A DNA stretch of 64,000 nt from Phymorhynchus buccinoides (lineage: Eukaryota; Mollusca; Gastropoda; Neogastropoda; Raphitomidae). The notes beneath the pieces are model-generated. The model was given only the letters and a program-made list of their open reading frames with translations. It searched no databases and was not told where the DNA came from. Shown here in pieces: positions 30,955 through 42,135 of the stretch (positions within the stretch are counted from its first letter, which is position 1; each line of letters begins with the position of its first letter). Location of the stretch: assembly GCA_017654935.2 (NCBI GenBank), contig CM065687.1:18848829-18912828 (forward strand). Reading direction: 5' to 3'. The position numbers and the translations under genes were made by a program.

Positions 30955-31410
30955 GTGTCCAAGTGTCCGTGTGTGTGTCTGAAACACAAAACGGGCCTTA
31001 TAACTCCGCCGTTTTCCGACCGAATCGCTTCAAATTTGCTGTGAGCCCTAACGGGGCGATGGCAACGGCAACCGAGGCGGCCGTGTCATTTGCGCGGTTT
31101 GGCAAAATATGCGCGAAACGCGTATCCACCGGCCTCTCGGCGCCCGTATCTCCGGTATTTCTGGACGGATTGCCTTCGAATTTGGAAGGTAGGTGACCGG
31201 GGTCGGTGACGGTGACTATCCATGTGCCAAACAGGAAGCGAATCCAAGCCGCTTAACCTTTTCACAAACCGCGGCGTAACCAGACCCGACATTGACTCGA
31301 AATTTGGAATGTGCATGAGTTACTCAGTTAGTGACTATCTTGGTGCAAAATGTCAACAGCATCCGTTCATAAACGCGCGGTGCTATGACCCGATTTACAT
31401 TTTGCGGGCA
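30955..31410 (+). repeat. Partial composite repeat, head to head with copy 2
   Basis: gaaacacaaaacgggcctta to gcatccgttcataaacgcgc repeats the first ~450 bp of the composite. With 30390-30858 it forms a large inverted repeat around a ~95-bp spacer. Confidence 0.85.
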
Positions 31411-31620
31411 CCCCCAAACGGTAACGGAGTAGCGAGACATTACTTCAGCACAGCGGACATTACTTCAGCGAGGATTTACTGTAGCGAAGCCTCCTATCGC
31501 GCTACTCTCTCGTCTCTCTCTCTCTCGCTCTCTCTCGCGCATAGCTCGCGGCGCAGCCAGCGCTTCAGCTGTAGCGAAGCCTCCTCCAATCGCGCAGGGC
31601 GCAGCAGGTTAGCAGCTTAA

Positions 31621-31830
31621 CCCTATGCCTCTCGATCAATCGAACCGAGAATCGATCCTGAGTTCCCGAGAGATGGGAATTAACTCCGAACGTCACACCA
31701 AATCTTTTATCTAAAAAAATCACCCAGAATAAAGTCGAACTCACATTTAATTTCTGAAAGATGCATATTGAATAGCAATGATGATATTTTCATTCGAAAG
31801 CTAACACAATGTCACACAACAAACAGTGGG
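31621..31830 (-). mobile_element. TTAA-type element, family O copy 2, truncated
   Basis: After TTAA 31617-31620; matches the right part of the element at 37740-38259 in reverse orientation (gaaccgagaatcgatcc, cacccagaataaagt). It runs into a CT/T-rich microsatellite. Confidence 0.75.
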
Positions 31831-32164
31831 GGGGAGTCTCAGTCTTTTTCTGTCTGTCTCTCTCACTTTCTGTCTCTGTCTCCCCCCCCCCCCCCCTCTC
31901 TCTCTCTCTCTTTGTAATTGTAATTGTAGGGCCTGTGTCTCGCTGTCTGTCTCTCTGTCTCTTCTGTCTGTCTGTCTCTCTCTCTGTCTCTCTGTGCCTG
32001 CTCCGGGGTGGAGGACGTTAAACAAATTTTCATTCATCCAACCGGAACAGCAGTTGTCCTCTTTCACAAGTCTTTGCTCTCTGTCTATGTCTCTCTTTCA
32101 TGGCTATTGTCTTCGACCTATTTGGGGGGCGGATGGTTGGGGGGGGGCTTGGGGGGGGGGATAA

Positions 32165-32680
32165 AACATAATATAAAAAAAACAAAAAAGAAAGAAACAA
32201 AAAAACAAAAGTAATAATATCATATTTCGTTGACCCAGCGTTACCAGTACTGGGCGTTACCAGTACTGGGCGTTACTGGTACTCAGTGTTGGCTAGTGAT
32301 TATAAAAAAACAACTATACTCTATTAACTTTAACGGCATCCGGACTGCTTCGGACGGCAATTAGTATGACCCCTCGTGCAACAGGAAACTAAGATCTGTG
32401 GATTCTGTGTTGCGTGTGTAATTCAATGTGCCTAAACACTACATTTTTGGCTCATGTATAGTTTTTACAAAACAAAGAAAGCATATTTTCGTTTGTTTTA
32501 ATCATTTTTGTTTTGTACAACACACTTGAGTGATTGCTTTGCAGTGTTCTAACTTTATTTTAATTTTGTTGCAGTTTTTGGATTATAATTGCAACACAGA
32601 AACTGTGTGCTATGGTTTCCTTGTTGCATTTGTAATGGAAAGTGTTTATCTGTTAATTCTCATGTCAGGGTTAAGACTGT
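32165..32680. other. Intergenic DNA with cagtactggtaacg-type short repeat
   Basis: gcgttaccagtactgg is repeated two to three times at 32235-32290 and related to 18090-18170 in reverse. Otherwise nothing recognised. Confidence 0.6.
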
Positions 32681-32683
32681 TAA

Positions 32684-32942
32684 CCCTTTCGCCGCCAGCC
32701 ATTTTTGAGCAAAACATTTCCATTAAACTTACCTGGGTAGAGAAAAAAATATGTCTACTATTGGGGATTCCTCTGTGTCATGTGTGTGTGACATATTTAA
32801 AGTAAGGCCTATCCTTACCTCCCAAATTAAGAGAATAGACAGACCCTGATTTGATGCCTTTTACAGTTTTAGTGACATGGGTGTTAAATCATTGTGGTGC
32901 AAAAATGCGATGTTGGCGGTGAAGGGTTTTAATGTAATGAAA
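32684..32942 (+). mobile_element. TTAA-type MITE, family A copy 7
   Basis: ttaaccctttcgccgccagc at the left, tgttggcggtgaagggtttt at the right, with typical interior (taaggcctatccttacctcc). Confidence 0.85.
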
Positions 32943-33199
32943 TTATATGAGCAGTACTAAGAAGGAAATGGGTAAAACAACATAATTTTTTGATCATTTT
33001 AAAATTAATGCAACCTTTTAGGCATACTGTTAATCAAGTTAGTTTGAAATAATGTTGAAGCACTTTGATAGAATTTTTTTTGTAATACTATAATAGTCTA
33101 GATTTAAAAAAAATATTAGTGACAATTTTTCATATACTTACATAAGGTAGTAAAGGAGCTAATAAACAAATTACTTAAAAAAATATTTCATTGATATAC

Positions 33200-33600
33200 A
33201 GGAGCCGCTGTAGCTCAGTTAGTAAGTCCGAGTCGCTAGCTCGTAATCTGTCAGGTTTGCGAGTGCGTGGGTTCGACTTCGGAAAGGCACTTTACTCCTA
33301 TTTTCCTCACTTCACCCAGGTGTAAATCAGGGTACCTGACGTCAATTGGGGGAAAAGTCCTTCGGATGAGACTTCAAAAACCGAGGTCCCGTGTGCGAAT
33401 GCATGCTCAAGATATTGCTCATACGTTAAAAAGTCAATCCCACTATTCGGTACGAGTAGGCCATGTGTGCCGGTTTGATGGATGACACAAATTCACATAG
33501 CACGCATCCTGTGCGCTATTAATGGTCTGAATTAAGACCGGTTAGCGCGGGGCAGGATATAAACATCCCCAACTGGAAGAAGAAGAGAAGAAGAATTATT
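33200..33600 (+). mobile_element. tRNA-derived SINE, copy 1
   Basis: The head has Pol III boxes (tgtagctcagttagtaag; gtgggttcgacttc). The body has ccttcggatgagacttcaaa and accgaggtcccgtgtgcgaa, resembling the conserved tail domain (Nin-like) of molluscan SINEs. It is not an intact tRNA gene. Confidence 0.8.
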
Positions 33601-33604
33601 GCTA

Positions 33605-33790
33605 ATAATGGTTGACTTATGGCGACAGGGGGCAGTGGAGTCAAACCACTAGGGGCTTATCACGCTATATTCTTAGTTGGGCGTAGTGAGAGAGAGAGGG
33701 TTGGACTCCTCCCTATATCTCTCTCTCTTTATCCCCAACTAAGAATATAGAGAGGATTAGCCCCACTCGAGCGTTATGCCACCTGACGGG
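33605..33790. repeat. Inverted repeat upstream of the Lys-rich ORF
   Basis: tatattcttagttggg and cccaactaagaatata can pair, with adjoining GA/CT runs extending the stem. Probably another small inverted-repeat element. Confidence 0.7.
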
Positions 33791-33953
33791 CAAAAGAGCC
33801 GGCTAAGTCGCTCATTGGTTGCTGTTGATCTTAGCATTTTGGCCAAGTAGTTGTGTAACAGAAAGTGATTGAAACTAAGTAAGCATTAGTAAGCCAAGTT
33901 TTATCAGTCTTTATGCTAACATTACTCTTGAATTTTTTATTTTTTTTCAACAG

Positions 33954-34964
33954 ATGTTACCGAGGAAGAGTAACAGGCTAGCTGTGAACACAGTGGAGCA
34001 CCAGGACCCTGACACAAAGCCACAGCCCCTTCAGATTGTTTTTCCCATCAAAGGAGAACGGACTAAGAAAAAAACTAAATGTGAAATAGTGAAGGCTTAT
34101 ATAGACAGAATGAAAGAAAACGATCCAGAAAAACACAAGATGTACAAAGAAAACTGTAGACAAAGTAGTAAATCTCATAGAGACAATATGAGTGCAGAGC
34201 AAAAAGCCATAGAACGCGAAAAGTCTCGCATTAGAATGCAGGCTTCCAGGGAAAGAAGAAAAGCTCAACCTCAAACTCAACCTCCAAAGACGAGAGCCGC
34301 TCAGGAGGAACAACGGGCGAAATGGAGGGAAGAGAAAAGTCGACAGAAAGACAAAATGCATCCACAAAAGCTTTGGCGCGTGAATGAGAGGCGCCGTCAT
34401 AAATACAAAGAAAGACAGGAAGCGAAAGCAGCAAGTAAGAAAGCAGCAAACCAGATGTCGACAGCAACACGTCAGTGCCAGTCAGAAACGGAGATAGTTA
34501 AGAAAGAAATTAAGAAGGCAGCAAACCAGATGTCGACAGCAACATGTCAGTGCCAGTCAGAAACGGAGATAGTTGAGAAAGAAATTAAGGTGGAGACTGA
34601 CGACTGCCAGATTACACTGGTGGCTGATTGGTCGGAAAACCTCTTGGAGCCGACAACTTCATCAGCCAGTCAGTCACAAACGGTTTCTCTGGCAGACAAG
34701 AGGACACCAGAAGCAAGACGCAAAGCTGCAGGTCGGGTGAAATCGCTTCTACCGAAAAGTCCTTCCAAGTTTGTTGGGACTGTGTCAGACGTAATTGAAA
34801 GAGCATCACCAAGGAAGAAGAAACTGATTTGCCAAAAACTTGAATTAGTTGAAACCCCAGCATTTAAAGTAGAGCAAAATATAAAAGAAAAGCTGAAGGC
34901 GCTCGGCAATACCAAAGAGGATAGGAAAACGCGTGAATTACTGCTGTCGTTACTACAATACTAG
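33954..34964 (+). CDS. Lys/Arg/Glu-rich protein of unknown function, 336 aa
   Basis: A single open frame begins at an ATG directly preceded by a strong acceptor-like tract (t-rich then caacag), so an upstream non-coding exon is possible. The protein is very basic and charged, with long helical, coiled-coil-like stretches (residues about 20-160: RMKENDPEKHKMYKENCRQ, REKSRIRMQASRERRKA). Residues 163-187 and 188-212 are a near-perfect 25-aa tandem duplication (KAANQMSTATRQCQSETEI). Near 251-297 there is a compact basic motif, TPEARRKAAGRVKSLLPKSP then ASPRKKKLICQKL, of a kind I associate with uncharacterised invertebrate proteins, some linked to mobile elements. No catalytic domain is visible. 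Likely nuclear (inference). Codon use is even and no break is seen, unlike the repeats around it. A possible AATAAA lies at 35457-35462. Confidence 0.6.
   Translation: MLPRKSNRLAVNTVEHQDPDTKPQPLQIVFPIKGERTKKKTKCEIVKAYIDRMKENDPEKHKMYKENCRQSSKSHRDNMSAEQKAIEREKSRIRMQASRERRKAQPQTQPPKTRAAQEEQRAKWREEKSRQKDKMHPQKLWRVNERRRHKYKERQEAKAASKKAANQMSTATRQCQSETEIVKKEIKKAANQMSTATCQCQSETEIVEKEIKVETDDCQITLVADWSENLLEPTTSSASQSQTVSLADKRTPEARRKAAGRVKSLLPKSPSKFVGTVSDVIERASPRKKKLICQKLELVETPAFKVEQNIKEKLKALGNTKEDRKTRELLLSLLQY
34440..34589 (+). repeat. 75-bp tandem duplication inside the Lys-rich ORF
   Basis: Two head-to-tail 75-bp units (34440-34514, 34515-34589) differ at only a few positions, among them R to C and K to E changes at the protein level. 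The unit is a multiple of three, so the reading frame is kept. Confidence 0.9.
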
Positions 34965-36126
34965 AAAGTTCTGGAGATTCCAGTTCAATCAGGGCAAAGT
35001 TTAGTACTAGGAGTGACCAGGCGCACTCTGACGTCAAGGTAGCGCAAAAAAATCTCTTCGTCAAAGCAAGCAATCAGTGCAAACTGCAATCAAGTCAAAC
35101 TGATTCAAATCACACAACAAACAAACTACATGACAAGTGTAAAATGACGTTATTTAATTCACGAGAAAACAAAACTGGATATGTCAGCGAATGCGCCTTT
35201 TATCAACATAAACAAGAAAATAGCAAAAGGAGCAAAAAGCAGGCAACCAAAAAATCAACACGATCAAAAAACAATACTTCCCCTCTACAGTCCAATGCAT
35301 AAATGAGCATCAGTACACTTAACCTAAGAGGCAATGACGTCACCCACTGACAACTAACAGTGTTCCCACTGATAGTCATTTATTACTTTTTTAAACATTT
35401 TTTATTTATTTATTTGAATCTGAGTAGAGCGATGTACAAACTTTGATACTGTAGAAAATAAATGCATGCATAAAAACTAATCAAATAGAAAATAATAATT
35501 ATAATAACTTTCACAAAAAATGCTAAAGTTTTCAAAGCATGAAATTTGTAGCTGCATACCCAAGCTTTGTGCAATCCTGAAATGCTTTTTTCCAAGGGCT
35601 TGACTTTTGTTTATATATATTCAGCTACATTAATTAATGGGTTTGTTTTTTTTCTCCAAAAAGGTAATCTTACTTTTCCCTACTTACACATTTCTTATGA
35701 ACATCAGTATATTTGCATGGGTGCTCCTGTGAAATAAAAAAAATCCTGCAAGCCCCGGCGGAGTGCAGGGACAGCGCCCCTCCTGGGTGTTCCGGGGGGT
35801 GGCAATACCCCATGGAAGCTGAAGGGAAATAACAGTTTCCAATGTAACTGACAGGCTCTCGTTGCACTTTCACTTATGGCTAATCTTCATGACCTCTATA
35901 ACCAGCAAAATGCATCTTCTCAAACTCATAATCTGGTGATGCTGGCTCCAAGCAATTAAAAAATCCTGAACTTCAGGACATCCTGGACAAAAAAATCCTG
36001 AAATCAGGAGCATCCATGTATTTGAAAGGCAACAAGTGAACACAAACCTTGAAAATATTATCCATCACAGTATTTGTGCATTTCTTATGACGTCGGTGTA
36101 TCTGTAAGGCCATGGTTCTCGTTTAA
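34965..36126. other. Downstream flank of the Lys-rich ORF, no further gene
   Basis: A/T-rich. Possible poly(A) signal AATAAA at 35457-35462. A diverged repeat piece at 35740-35830 (cggcggagtgcagggacagc). Confidence 0.55.
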
Positions 36127-36476
36127 ACAAAACCTTGTTCTCATCACATTTGCATTTATTGTCGAGAAACATGCATAATTACAATCAACAACAAAACCTT
36201 GTTCCAATCACATTTGCATTTATTGTCGAGAAACATGCATAATTACAATCAACAACAAAACCTTGTTCTCATCACATTTGCATTTATTGTCGAGAAACAT
36301 GCATATTACAATCACCAACAAAACCTTGTTCTCATCACATTTGCATTTATTGTCGAGAAACATGCATATTACAATCACCAACAAAACCTTGTTCTCATCA
36401 CATTTGCATTTATTGCTGAGAAACATGTATATTACAATCGACAACAAAACCTTGCAAAAACATGCATATCGTTGGT
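36127..36476. repeat. ~63-bp tandem repeat, five to six copies
   Basis: Units contain ccttgttctcatcacatttg and catttattgtcgagaaacat followed by gcatattacaatcaacaa. The last unit is split by a MITE (36477-36853), and the remainder, attacaatcaacaaa, continues after it. Confidence 0.92.
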
Positions 36477-36853
36477 GAAATTCAAAAACCTTGTATCTCG
36501 ATTTTTGAGTTAGATACATAGTCAGCTCTCTAATTTTCCCCACCACCTTCCACCAAAAGCTTGTATCTCTAACGACTTTCTATCTGGGGTAAATGAGGTT
36601 GTGAAAATGGAAATTCAGATCTAGTTAAGGACAAAAACCTTGTATCTTCGTTCTTTTCAAGTCTAAAAAAAAAAAAAAATTCAAAGTAATTTTTACGAAA
36701 TACAGGACTAAACTTGCAATGTCTTGACCAACATATTCATCATAGTTAATCAACTGTGGTCAACGCAGTTAATTTTTTTAAAGTTTTTTTTCATTTTTCT
36801 CAAAACTACCAAAATTGAGATACAAAGTTTTTGAATTTCACCGGCCGACGATA
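36477..36853. mobile_element. MITE family D copy 2, inserted in a tandem repeat
   Basis: tatcgttggtgaaattcaaa to tgaatttcaccggccgacgata. Adjacent tandem units give the empty site gcatattacaatc. Confidence 0.88.
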
Positions 36854-37113
36854 TTACAATCAACAAATTGAACTCAGTTCAACCTGAATGTCTATGATGC
36901 TACTAACGGTCCTGAAGTGTAAAAAGCTCCAAGACATAATTATTCTCTCAACTGTCAGAAGTGTAAAAAACTCCATGACATGTTTTTATCTAAAAAGCTC
37001 TCATTATTCTTTGAAATATCACTTTTGAAAGTGCTCAAACACCCTCGTTAGATCACATTTTTATAATTTGAAGGATATGGCCAACTTTGTACTCTCTCAA
37101 ACTTTTCTCTTAA

Positions 37114-37360
37114 CCCTTTCACCGCTGACGTCACATTTTTGCACCACACTGATTGAACAGTTCAACACCCTTGTCACTAAAAGGCTTGAAATTAGCAACT
37201 GTTATCCAATGACCTAATTGTGTTAATTTTGGGAGATAAGGAAAGGCCTTATTTAATACAGGTCATAGGCAGATTCATAGTATTGCAGACGCTAACTTTT
37301 CTTTAGCCTGGTAAATTATACTAACATTTTTGGCTGAAAAATGTCTGGCGGCGAAAGGGT
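37114..37360 (-). mobile_element. TTAA-type MITE, family A copy 8
   Basis: TTAA at 37110-37113, right border mutated to CTAA (37361-37364); termini CCCTTTCACCGC and GGCGGCGAAAGGG. Confidence 0.85.
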
Positions 37361-37507
37361 CTAAATCATATCTAATACGTTTTAAATACATGGACCTTCA
37401 TTAAATAACAGATTGGTAATGCATTGCTTTCACTATACCAAGAACATAGAAGACTAAAGATGAACCCTTTTGCCACCAGCCATTTTTTAGCAAAACACTT
37501 CCATTAA

Positions 37508-37735
37508 AGATACAGACGCGCCATGATTAAGCCCCTTGGTTTTTTCTGGGTAGCTGTGACCCATATAGAAATGCCCCCATGTTCAAATTGAGACTGCTCT
37601 TTAAAATGATGTATGGCTCTGAATTTGGGGGCATTTGTGAGACCTGGTCAAAACTTGATTTCTTTCCAGCTATAAGAGGGAAAACATGTGAAACCCGTGA
37701 TTTTGACACGTGATCTGGTGGGTCTTTAACCTTCT
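37508..37735 (+). mobile_element. TTAA-type MITE, family N copy (cacgtg-rich)
   Basis: Right end gacacgtgatctggtgggtc abuts TTAA 37736-37739. It shares the ctataagagggaaaac block and CACGTG-rich end with the shorter element at 11598-11709. The left border at TTAA 37504-37507 is inferred. Confidence 0.65.
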
Positions 37736-37739
37736 CAAG

Positions 37740-38259
37740 GCTTCAGACGCCAGATGTGACCGATTTTTTTTTTACCACTGGCTACTGTATGCGCCGATTG
37801 CACCCGCTGCACGTCCGGTCTAGTAGTTTCACTTTCACTTTTGCCCAACCCACAATGCAATATACTAAGTTAGTTCTTCCTGTTCCTGACTCAGTGGTCC
37901 ATTTTTGGTTCTTACAGCAAGGGAAAGCACCCACTAGTCTTTTTGAACAGATTTTTCGAAGTGACCCCAAATTTTTTTCTTCTTTCCACGTGACGTGCGC
38001 AGTATTGACTCGGCGCGATGCTCAGAGCGCCATTACGGATTTTTTATTCCAATTCATGGTTTGTTGTGTGACAGTGTTAGCTTTGGAATAAAAATATCAT
38101 CATTGCTATTCAATATGCATCTTTCATAAATTAAATGTGAGTTCAACTTTATTCTGGGTGATTTTTTTAGATAAAAGATTTGGTGTGACGTTAGGAGTTA
38201 TTCCTCTTCACTTGGTACTCGGGATCGATTCTCGGTTCGGATTGATCAGAGTAAGAGGG
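37740..38259 (+). mobile_element. TTAA-type element, family O copy 1
   Basis: Lies between TTAA 37736-37739 and TTAA 38260-38263, ends ccttctcaaggcttc and gatcagagtaagaggg. A second, inverted partial copy is at 31621-31830, sharing about 200 bp including gattctcggttcg. Confidence 0.75.
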
Positions 38260-38726
38260 TTAAGCTTGCCTGGGTAGAGAAAAAAATCTGTAATATTCAG
38301 GATTCCTCTGACATATTTAAAGTAAGGCATATCCCCACCTCCCAAAATGAAGAGAACAGGGTCTTTGGATAACGGACCCTGGTTTGATGCCTTTTAGTGA
38401 CATTGTGGTGCAAAAATGCGACGTTGGTGGTGAAACGATTAAAACAGGGGAAAACTGCATAATTACGTCTATTCGCTCGACATACATTTTTGGGGAACAA
38501 TGAAAGGGGCATCAACATACGCATTTCATCAAAACCTGCAATAAAAATGAAACACCAAGAAACTGATTTCTTTTCAAAATCATTTTTTTTCTCTAAAGTC
38601 AGCACCACCAAAACATTACACCCAAACCACAAATTAAAATGCTCATCAACTCACAACTCGGCTTCAATATTCTATCTTAAAGTTGAAAAAATAAATCTAC
38701 AGTATAATATTGTATTACCATATTTT

Positions 38727-38863
38727 TCGGGCCATAAGGCGCACCCCCCTAATTTCAGATTTTGTTACTATATTTTCTTACTATTTCATCAGTCACATTA
38801 TAAGGCGCAGGGGTCTGAGTCTTGGAAAAAAGCATCGCCTTATAGCCCGAAAAATATGGTAAT
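38727..38863. mobile_element. MITE family K
   Basis: taccatatttttcgggccat aaggcgc at the left and gccttatagcccgaaaaata tggta at the right; 137 bp. A more degenerate relative is near 56470-56655 (gtgccttatactcagggtct). Confidence 0.85.
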
Positions 38864-39334
38864 AACTTTCGGCAAGACAATTGACAACACAAAAATGCTT
38901 AAGAGGCAACCCACAATTTCTAATTAAAAAAATCATCAAAAAAAGAAAGGAAGCTGGGTATTGCAATTTATGTTGATTTTTTTCTTCTTTTTTAATTTTT
39001 TTTCAACAGATGAACATTTGAAAATGAGAGCAACAGAAATGTAACACTAGCAATCACACACACAGACACAGAAAGTACACTAACATTGAACAGCTAATTC
39101 TGACTACAGCCTGCACAAATATTTGCAGATTCTCACAACAAAGAAACGAACCTACTGGGAGTTGATTTAGATCCCAATTCTACTAGCAGGTTAATTGTGT
39201 ACATTTTACACAAGCGCACATCAACCAAAACAGAGAAATATATACAGAAAAACCCCCGAGAACTACACAACCAAAACGTCAGTGGCAGACACTATCAGTA
39301 CATACATAGTCCATGCACTGAGCAGATGGGTTAA

Positions 39335-39759
39335 CCTTTACCGGACTTCTGGGGTCGTCCACGACCCCTTGACACACAAAACATGTTATATCTCTAAAAC
39401 TATTTAAGCAATCTTCATGAAATTTCATGACTTTGTCAAAAACGTAAATGGCTTTAAGTGTGTTAAATTTTATTAATGTGTATAAAGTATAAATGACATA
39501 ATATGATGCGTAATTTTGATATACCTGTCCGGATGACGGGGGTCTCCCACGACCCCTACTTTAAAGAGCACTGCAGTGCATTGAGTAGGGGTCATGGGAG
39601 ACCCCCGCCATCCGGACAGGGATAAACACATGGTGCCTCTTTGACAAGTAGGGGTCGTGGGAGACCCCCGCCATCCGGACAGGGGTAAACACCTCGGAAT
39701 TTGCTCTTTGCTGAGTAGGGGGTCGAGTCCGTGTAGTCCAAAGCATGATCCGGTAAAGG
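39335..39759. mobile_element. TTAA-type MITE, family B copy 1, with internal repeats
   Basis: TTAA 39331-39334 and 39760-39763, termini CCTTTACCGGA and TCCGGTAAAGG. Inside are three to four short direct and inverted copies of taggggtcgtgggagacccc. Confidence 0.88.
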
Positions 39760-39820
39760 TTAATAAAGTTTTAACTATGCTGATTACGCTATGCACACAT
39801 CTTATGATATCTACTGCAAA

Positions 39821-40229
39821 TATGCGACCCAGCACCACGAAAGGGACATTAAGTGTCAAACTGACCATTCTGAGAAAATTATACCTTTGCAAACTGCAGA
39901 CAATTCTCCTTCTAATAATACAAGAACCATTCTTGTATCTTTTCCCGTTCCAGAGCATTTAAAGTTAGTAGGGTGAGCGTCGGCCATTTTGAGAAAACAC
40001 TGTCTAAAGTCTAGCCTAGCTGAAGAAAATGCATTGACCTACTCGTTTTAAAATAAGACCATTCAGAGACCATGTTAAAGATCAACGTTTATGAATATGA
40101 AAAATGAGATGTTACTTAACACAAAAATACCCATAACTCAAAATTGACAGAAATATTATATTTTTGACTTTGCAAGCCTGTTGTCAGCCCAGCTACTTAA
40201 TGTCCCTTTCGTGGTGCTGGGTCACATAT
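39821..40229. mobile_element. MITE family F copy 1
   Basis: tatgcgacccagcaccacga aagggacattaag at the left, mirrored by ttcgtggtgctgggtcacat at the right. Confidence 0.88.
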
Positions 40230-41040
40230 GTGAAAAAGATCACATATTACGCACACATCTGGGGATATCTACTGCGGATATCTGAACAAGATCCTTATTG
40301 ACCTGTCTCAGGACAAAAAGCCAATGGAATGTAAATACCGTAAAAATCGTTTAGAAGTTTTGCTTACCAGACATGTGTGAGTGTGCGCGTGCGTGCGTGT
40401 GTGCATGCATGTGTGTGCTTGGATATATGACAAAGATCATAATATTGAGCTTTCTCAGGACTTGAGCTAATGGAATGTTAATGCCTTAAAAAATCATTCA
40501 GAAGTTGTGTGCATGGATATTTGTGTGCATGCCTGCGCGCACCTGCATATGTATATTTTTAAAAGGTTAGAGGATTCAGAGTGTTTTGCCTCAAGTTTCT
40601 TTTCTCCACCATTTTACACCAAATTTTTTTAATTTTAAAATCACCTTTCCCGTTCAAACTATCAGTTGGTTGAATCTTTGTTCAATAAACCTTTAAGTCC
40701 CCCTAAATGCAGCTTGATACAATTGATCACATGAACATCCTTTCTGTCATACACAATGTTTGCACACACTTGATAAGGCCCATCTCCAATTCATGTAAAT
40801 TTGCAGACATACACTGATACAGTATTATGAGGATGGATTTTTTTTTTAAAAATTCACAAAGAAAACAAAAACCTACAACAATAATAGATTTATGATGTTC
40901 ATTAGGCTTTTTTTCTACAATTAGTCAGCAACACAAGATTAATAAGATCAAATGAAAAATAGCACTGGACCCTTACTCGATCTTGAGCAATGAATGATCA
41001 AGTGCAGGACACACTTCACAACTGGCTCCAACAACATACG
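40230..41040. other. Intergenic DNA, no gene seen
   Basis: The first 80 bp duplicates the left flank of the family F MITE (acacatct...gatatctactgc). A short TG run near 40380. Confidence 0.55.
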
Positions 41041-41054
41041 TAATATGTACTATA

Positions 41055-42135
41055 TATCGGTGAAATTCAAAAACCTCGTATCTCGATTTTTGTTTTTTTT
41101 TAGTTAGATAAATAGTCATCTCTAATTTTTCACGCCACCTTCCACCCAAAGCTCGTATTTCTAACGACTTTCTATCTGGGGTAAATGAGGTGGTTGTGTA
41201 AATGGAAGAAAAACTCGTAAGTCCCAAATTCACATCTAGTTAAGGAGAAAAACCTCGTATCTTCGTTCTTTTCAAGTACAGTGGTACCCCTCTAATAAGA
41301 CCTTGAAAGTGCGGTGAAAAAAGTCTTATCTGAGGGGTGGTCTTATTAGAGGACCAGACTGATAAATCGGCGTTAGTGTGTGCACTACAACTCTCGCTGA
41401 ATGCAAACAACTCACAAAATCCGATAAATGAAAGCAGCTGGCGCATTAGCGTTTGACGTGATTTCGTATCTGCGGTGTATGTGGCGCCATTTTGTCAGCC
41501 GAGTTGTATGCGCGGTAAAAGTTCTGTGTGTGCAAACTGTGACTAAAAATGAACTGCCAGAGCGTTACTTTGTCATGTTTTGTGTTGTGTTGTGTCGTTG
41601 TGCATAATCCAGTATTTAGTAGGTCCATTATGGCGAAGATTAGGTCTGTACTGTTATGTGTAGTTTGTGTGTGAGTGCAACATGGGCCATCGAAGTTGCC
41701 ATCGGACCCGTTGCCATGACTTTCGATCACGAGTTCGTCTGCTTTTCATCGAGAGATCGATTTGCATGAACTTGACTGCAAAAAGATAAGATTGTGGTCT
41801 CAACCCCTGAAATCGGGTCGTAAGTCGGAACTCAGGAAAAGTCGTATTTGCGGCATAGGATATATAGTGGAATGTGTTCGGGAAAAAAAAAATCAGTCGT
41901 ATGTGAGGAGAAGTCGCATTTGCGAGCGTCTTATTAGAGGGGTACCACTGTATAAAAAAGAAAGAAGAAAAAAAGTAATTTTAACAAAATGCATGACTAA
42001 ACTCACAATGTCTTGAACATATTCATCATCGTTAATCAATTGTGGTCAACGTGGTTAATGTTTAAAACAGTTTTTTAAATTTTTCTCAGAACTACCAAAA
42101 TTGAGATACGAGGTTTTTGAATTTCACCGACGATA
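41055..42135. mobile_element. MITE family D copy 3, with a nested TA-type element
   Basis: Starts tatcggtgaaattcaaaaac and ends gaatttcaccgacgata. A 12-bp direct repeat, atatgtactata, lies at both borders. The interior is split at 41277-41952. Confidence 0.87.
41279..41950. mobile_element. TA-flanked element family E (Tc1/mariner-like non-autonomous)
   Basis: 672 bp with ends CAGTGGTACCCCTCTAATAA and TTATTAGAGGGGTACCACTG, TA on both sides. The undisturbed site is visible in family D copy 2 (ttcttttcaagtctaaaa). No transposase frame is seen. Confidence 0.9.

Larger units (their letters stand above)
37463..38440 (+). mobile_element. TTAA-type MITE, family A copy 9, split by two other TTAA elements
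   Basis: The left half (37463-37507, cccttttgccaccagccatt) ends at its internal ccaTTAA. The right half resumes at 38260 (ttaagcttgcctgggtagag) and ends near 38440. The intervening DNA is two further TTAA-bounded elements placed end to end. Confidence 0.8.

Noticed and set aside
33203..33285. Possible functional tRNA gene
   Set aside because: Boxes A and B are present, but there is no paired acceptor stem or proper anticodon arm, and a SINE body follows. 23725-23830 and 53262-53340 were rejected for similar reasons.
33954..34400. Minus-strand open frames antisense to the Lys-rich ORF
   Set aside because: Shadow frames (SFSFF, FLSTFLFPPF) of the charged plus-strand protein.
36127..36476. Regularly spaced repeats resembling a CRISPR array
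   Set aside because: Units are continuous head-to-tail copies without unique spacers, in a eukaryotic genome. The same holds for the 40-, 69- and ~130-bp arrays.
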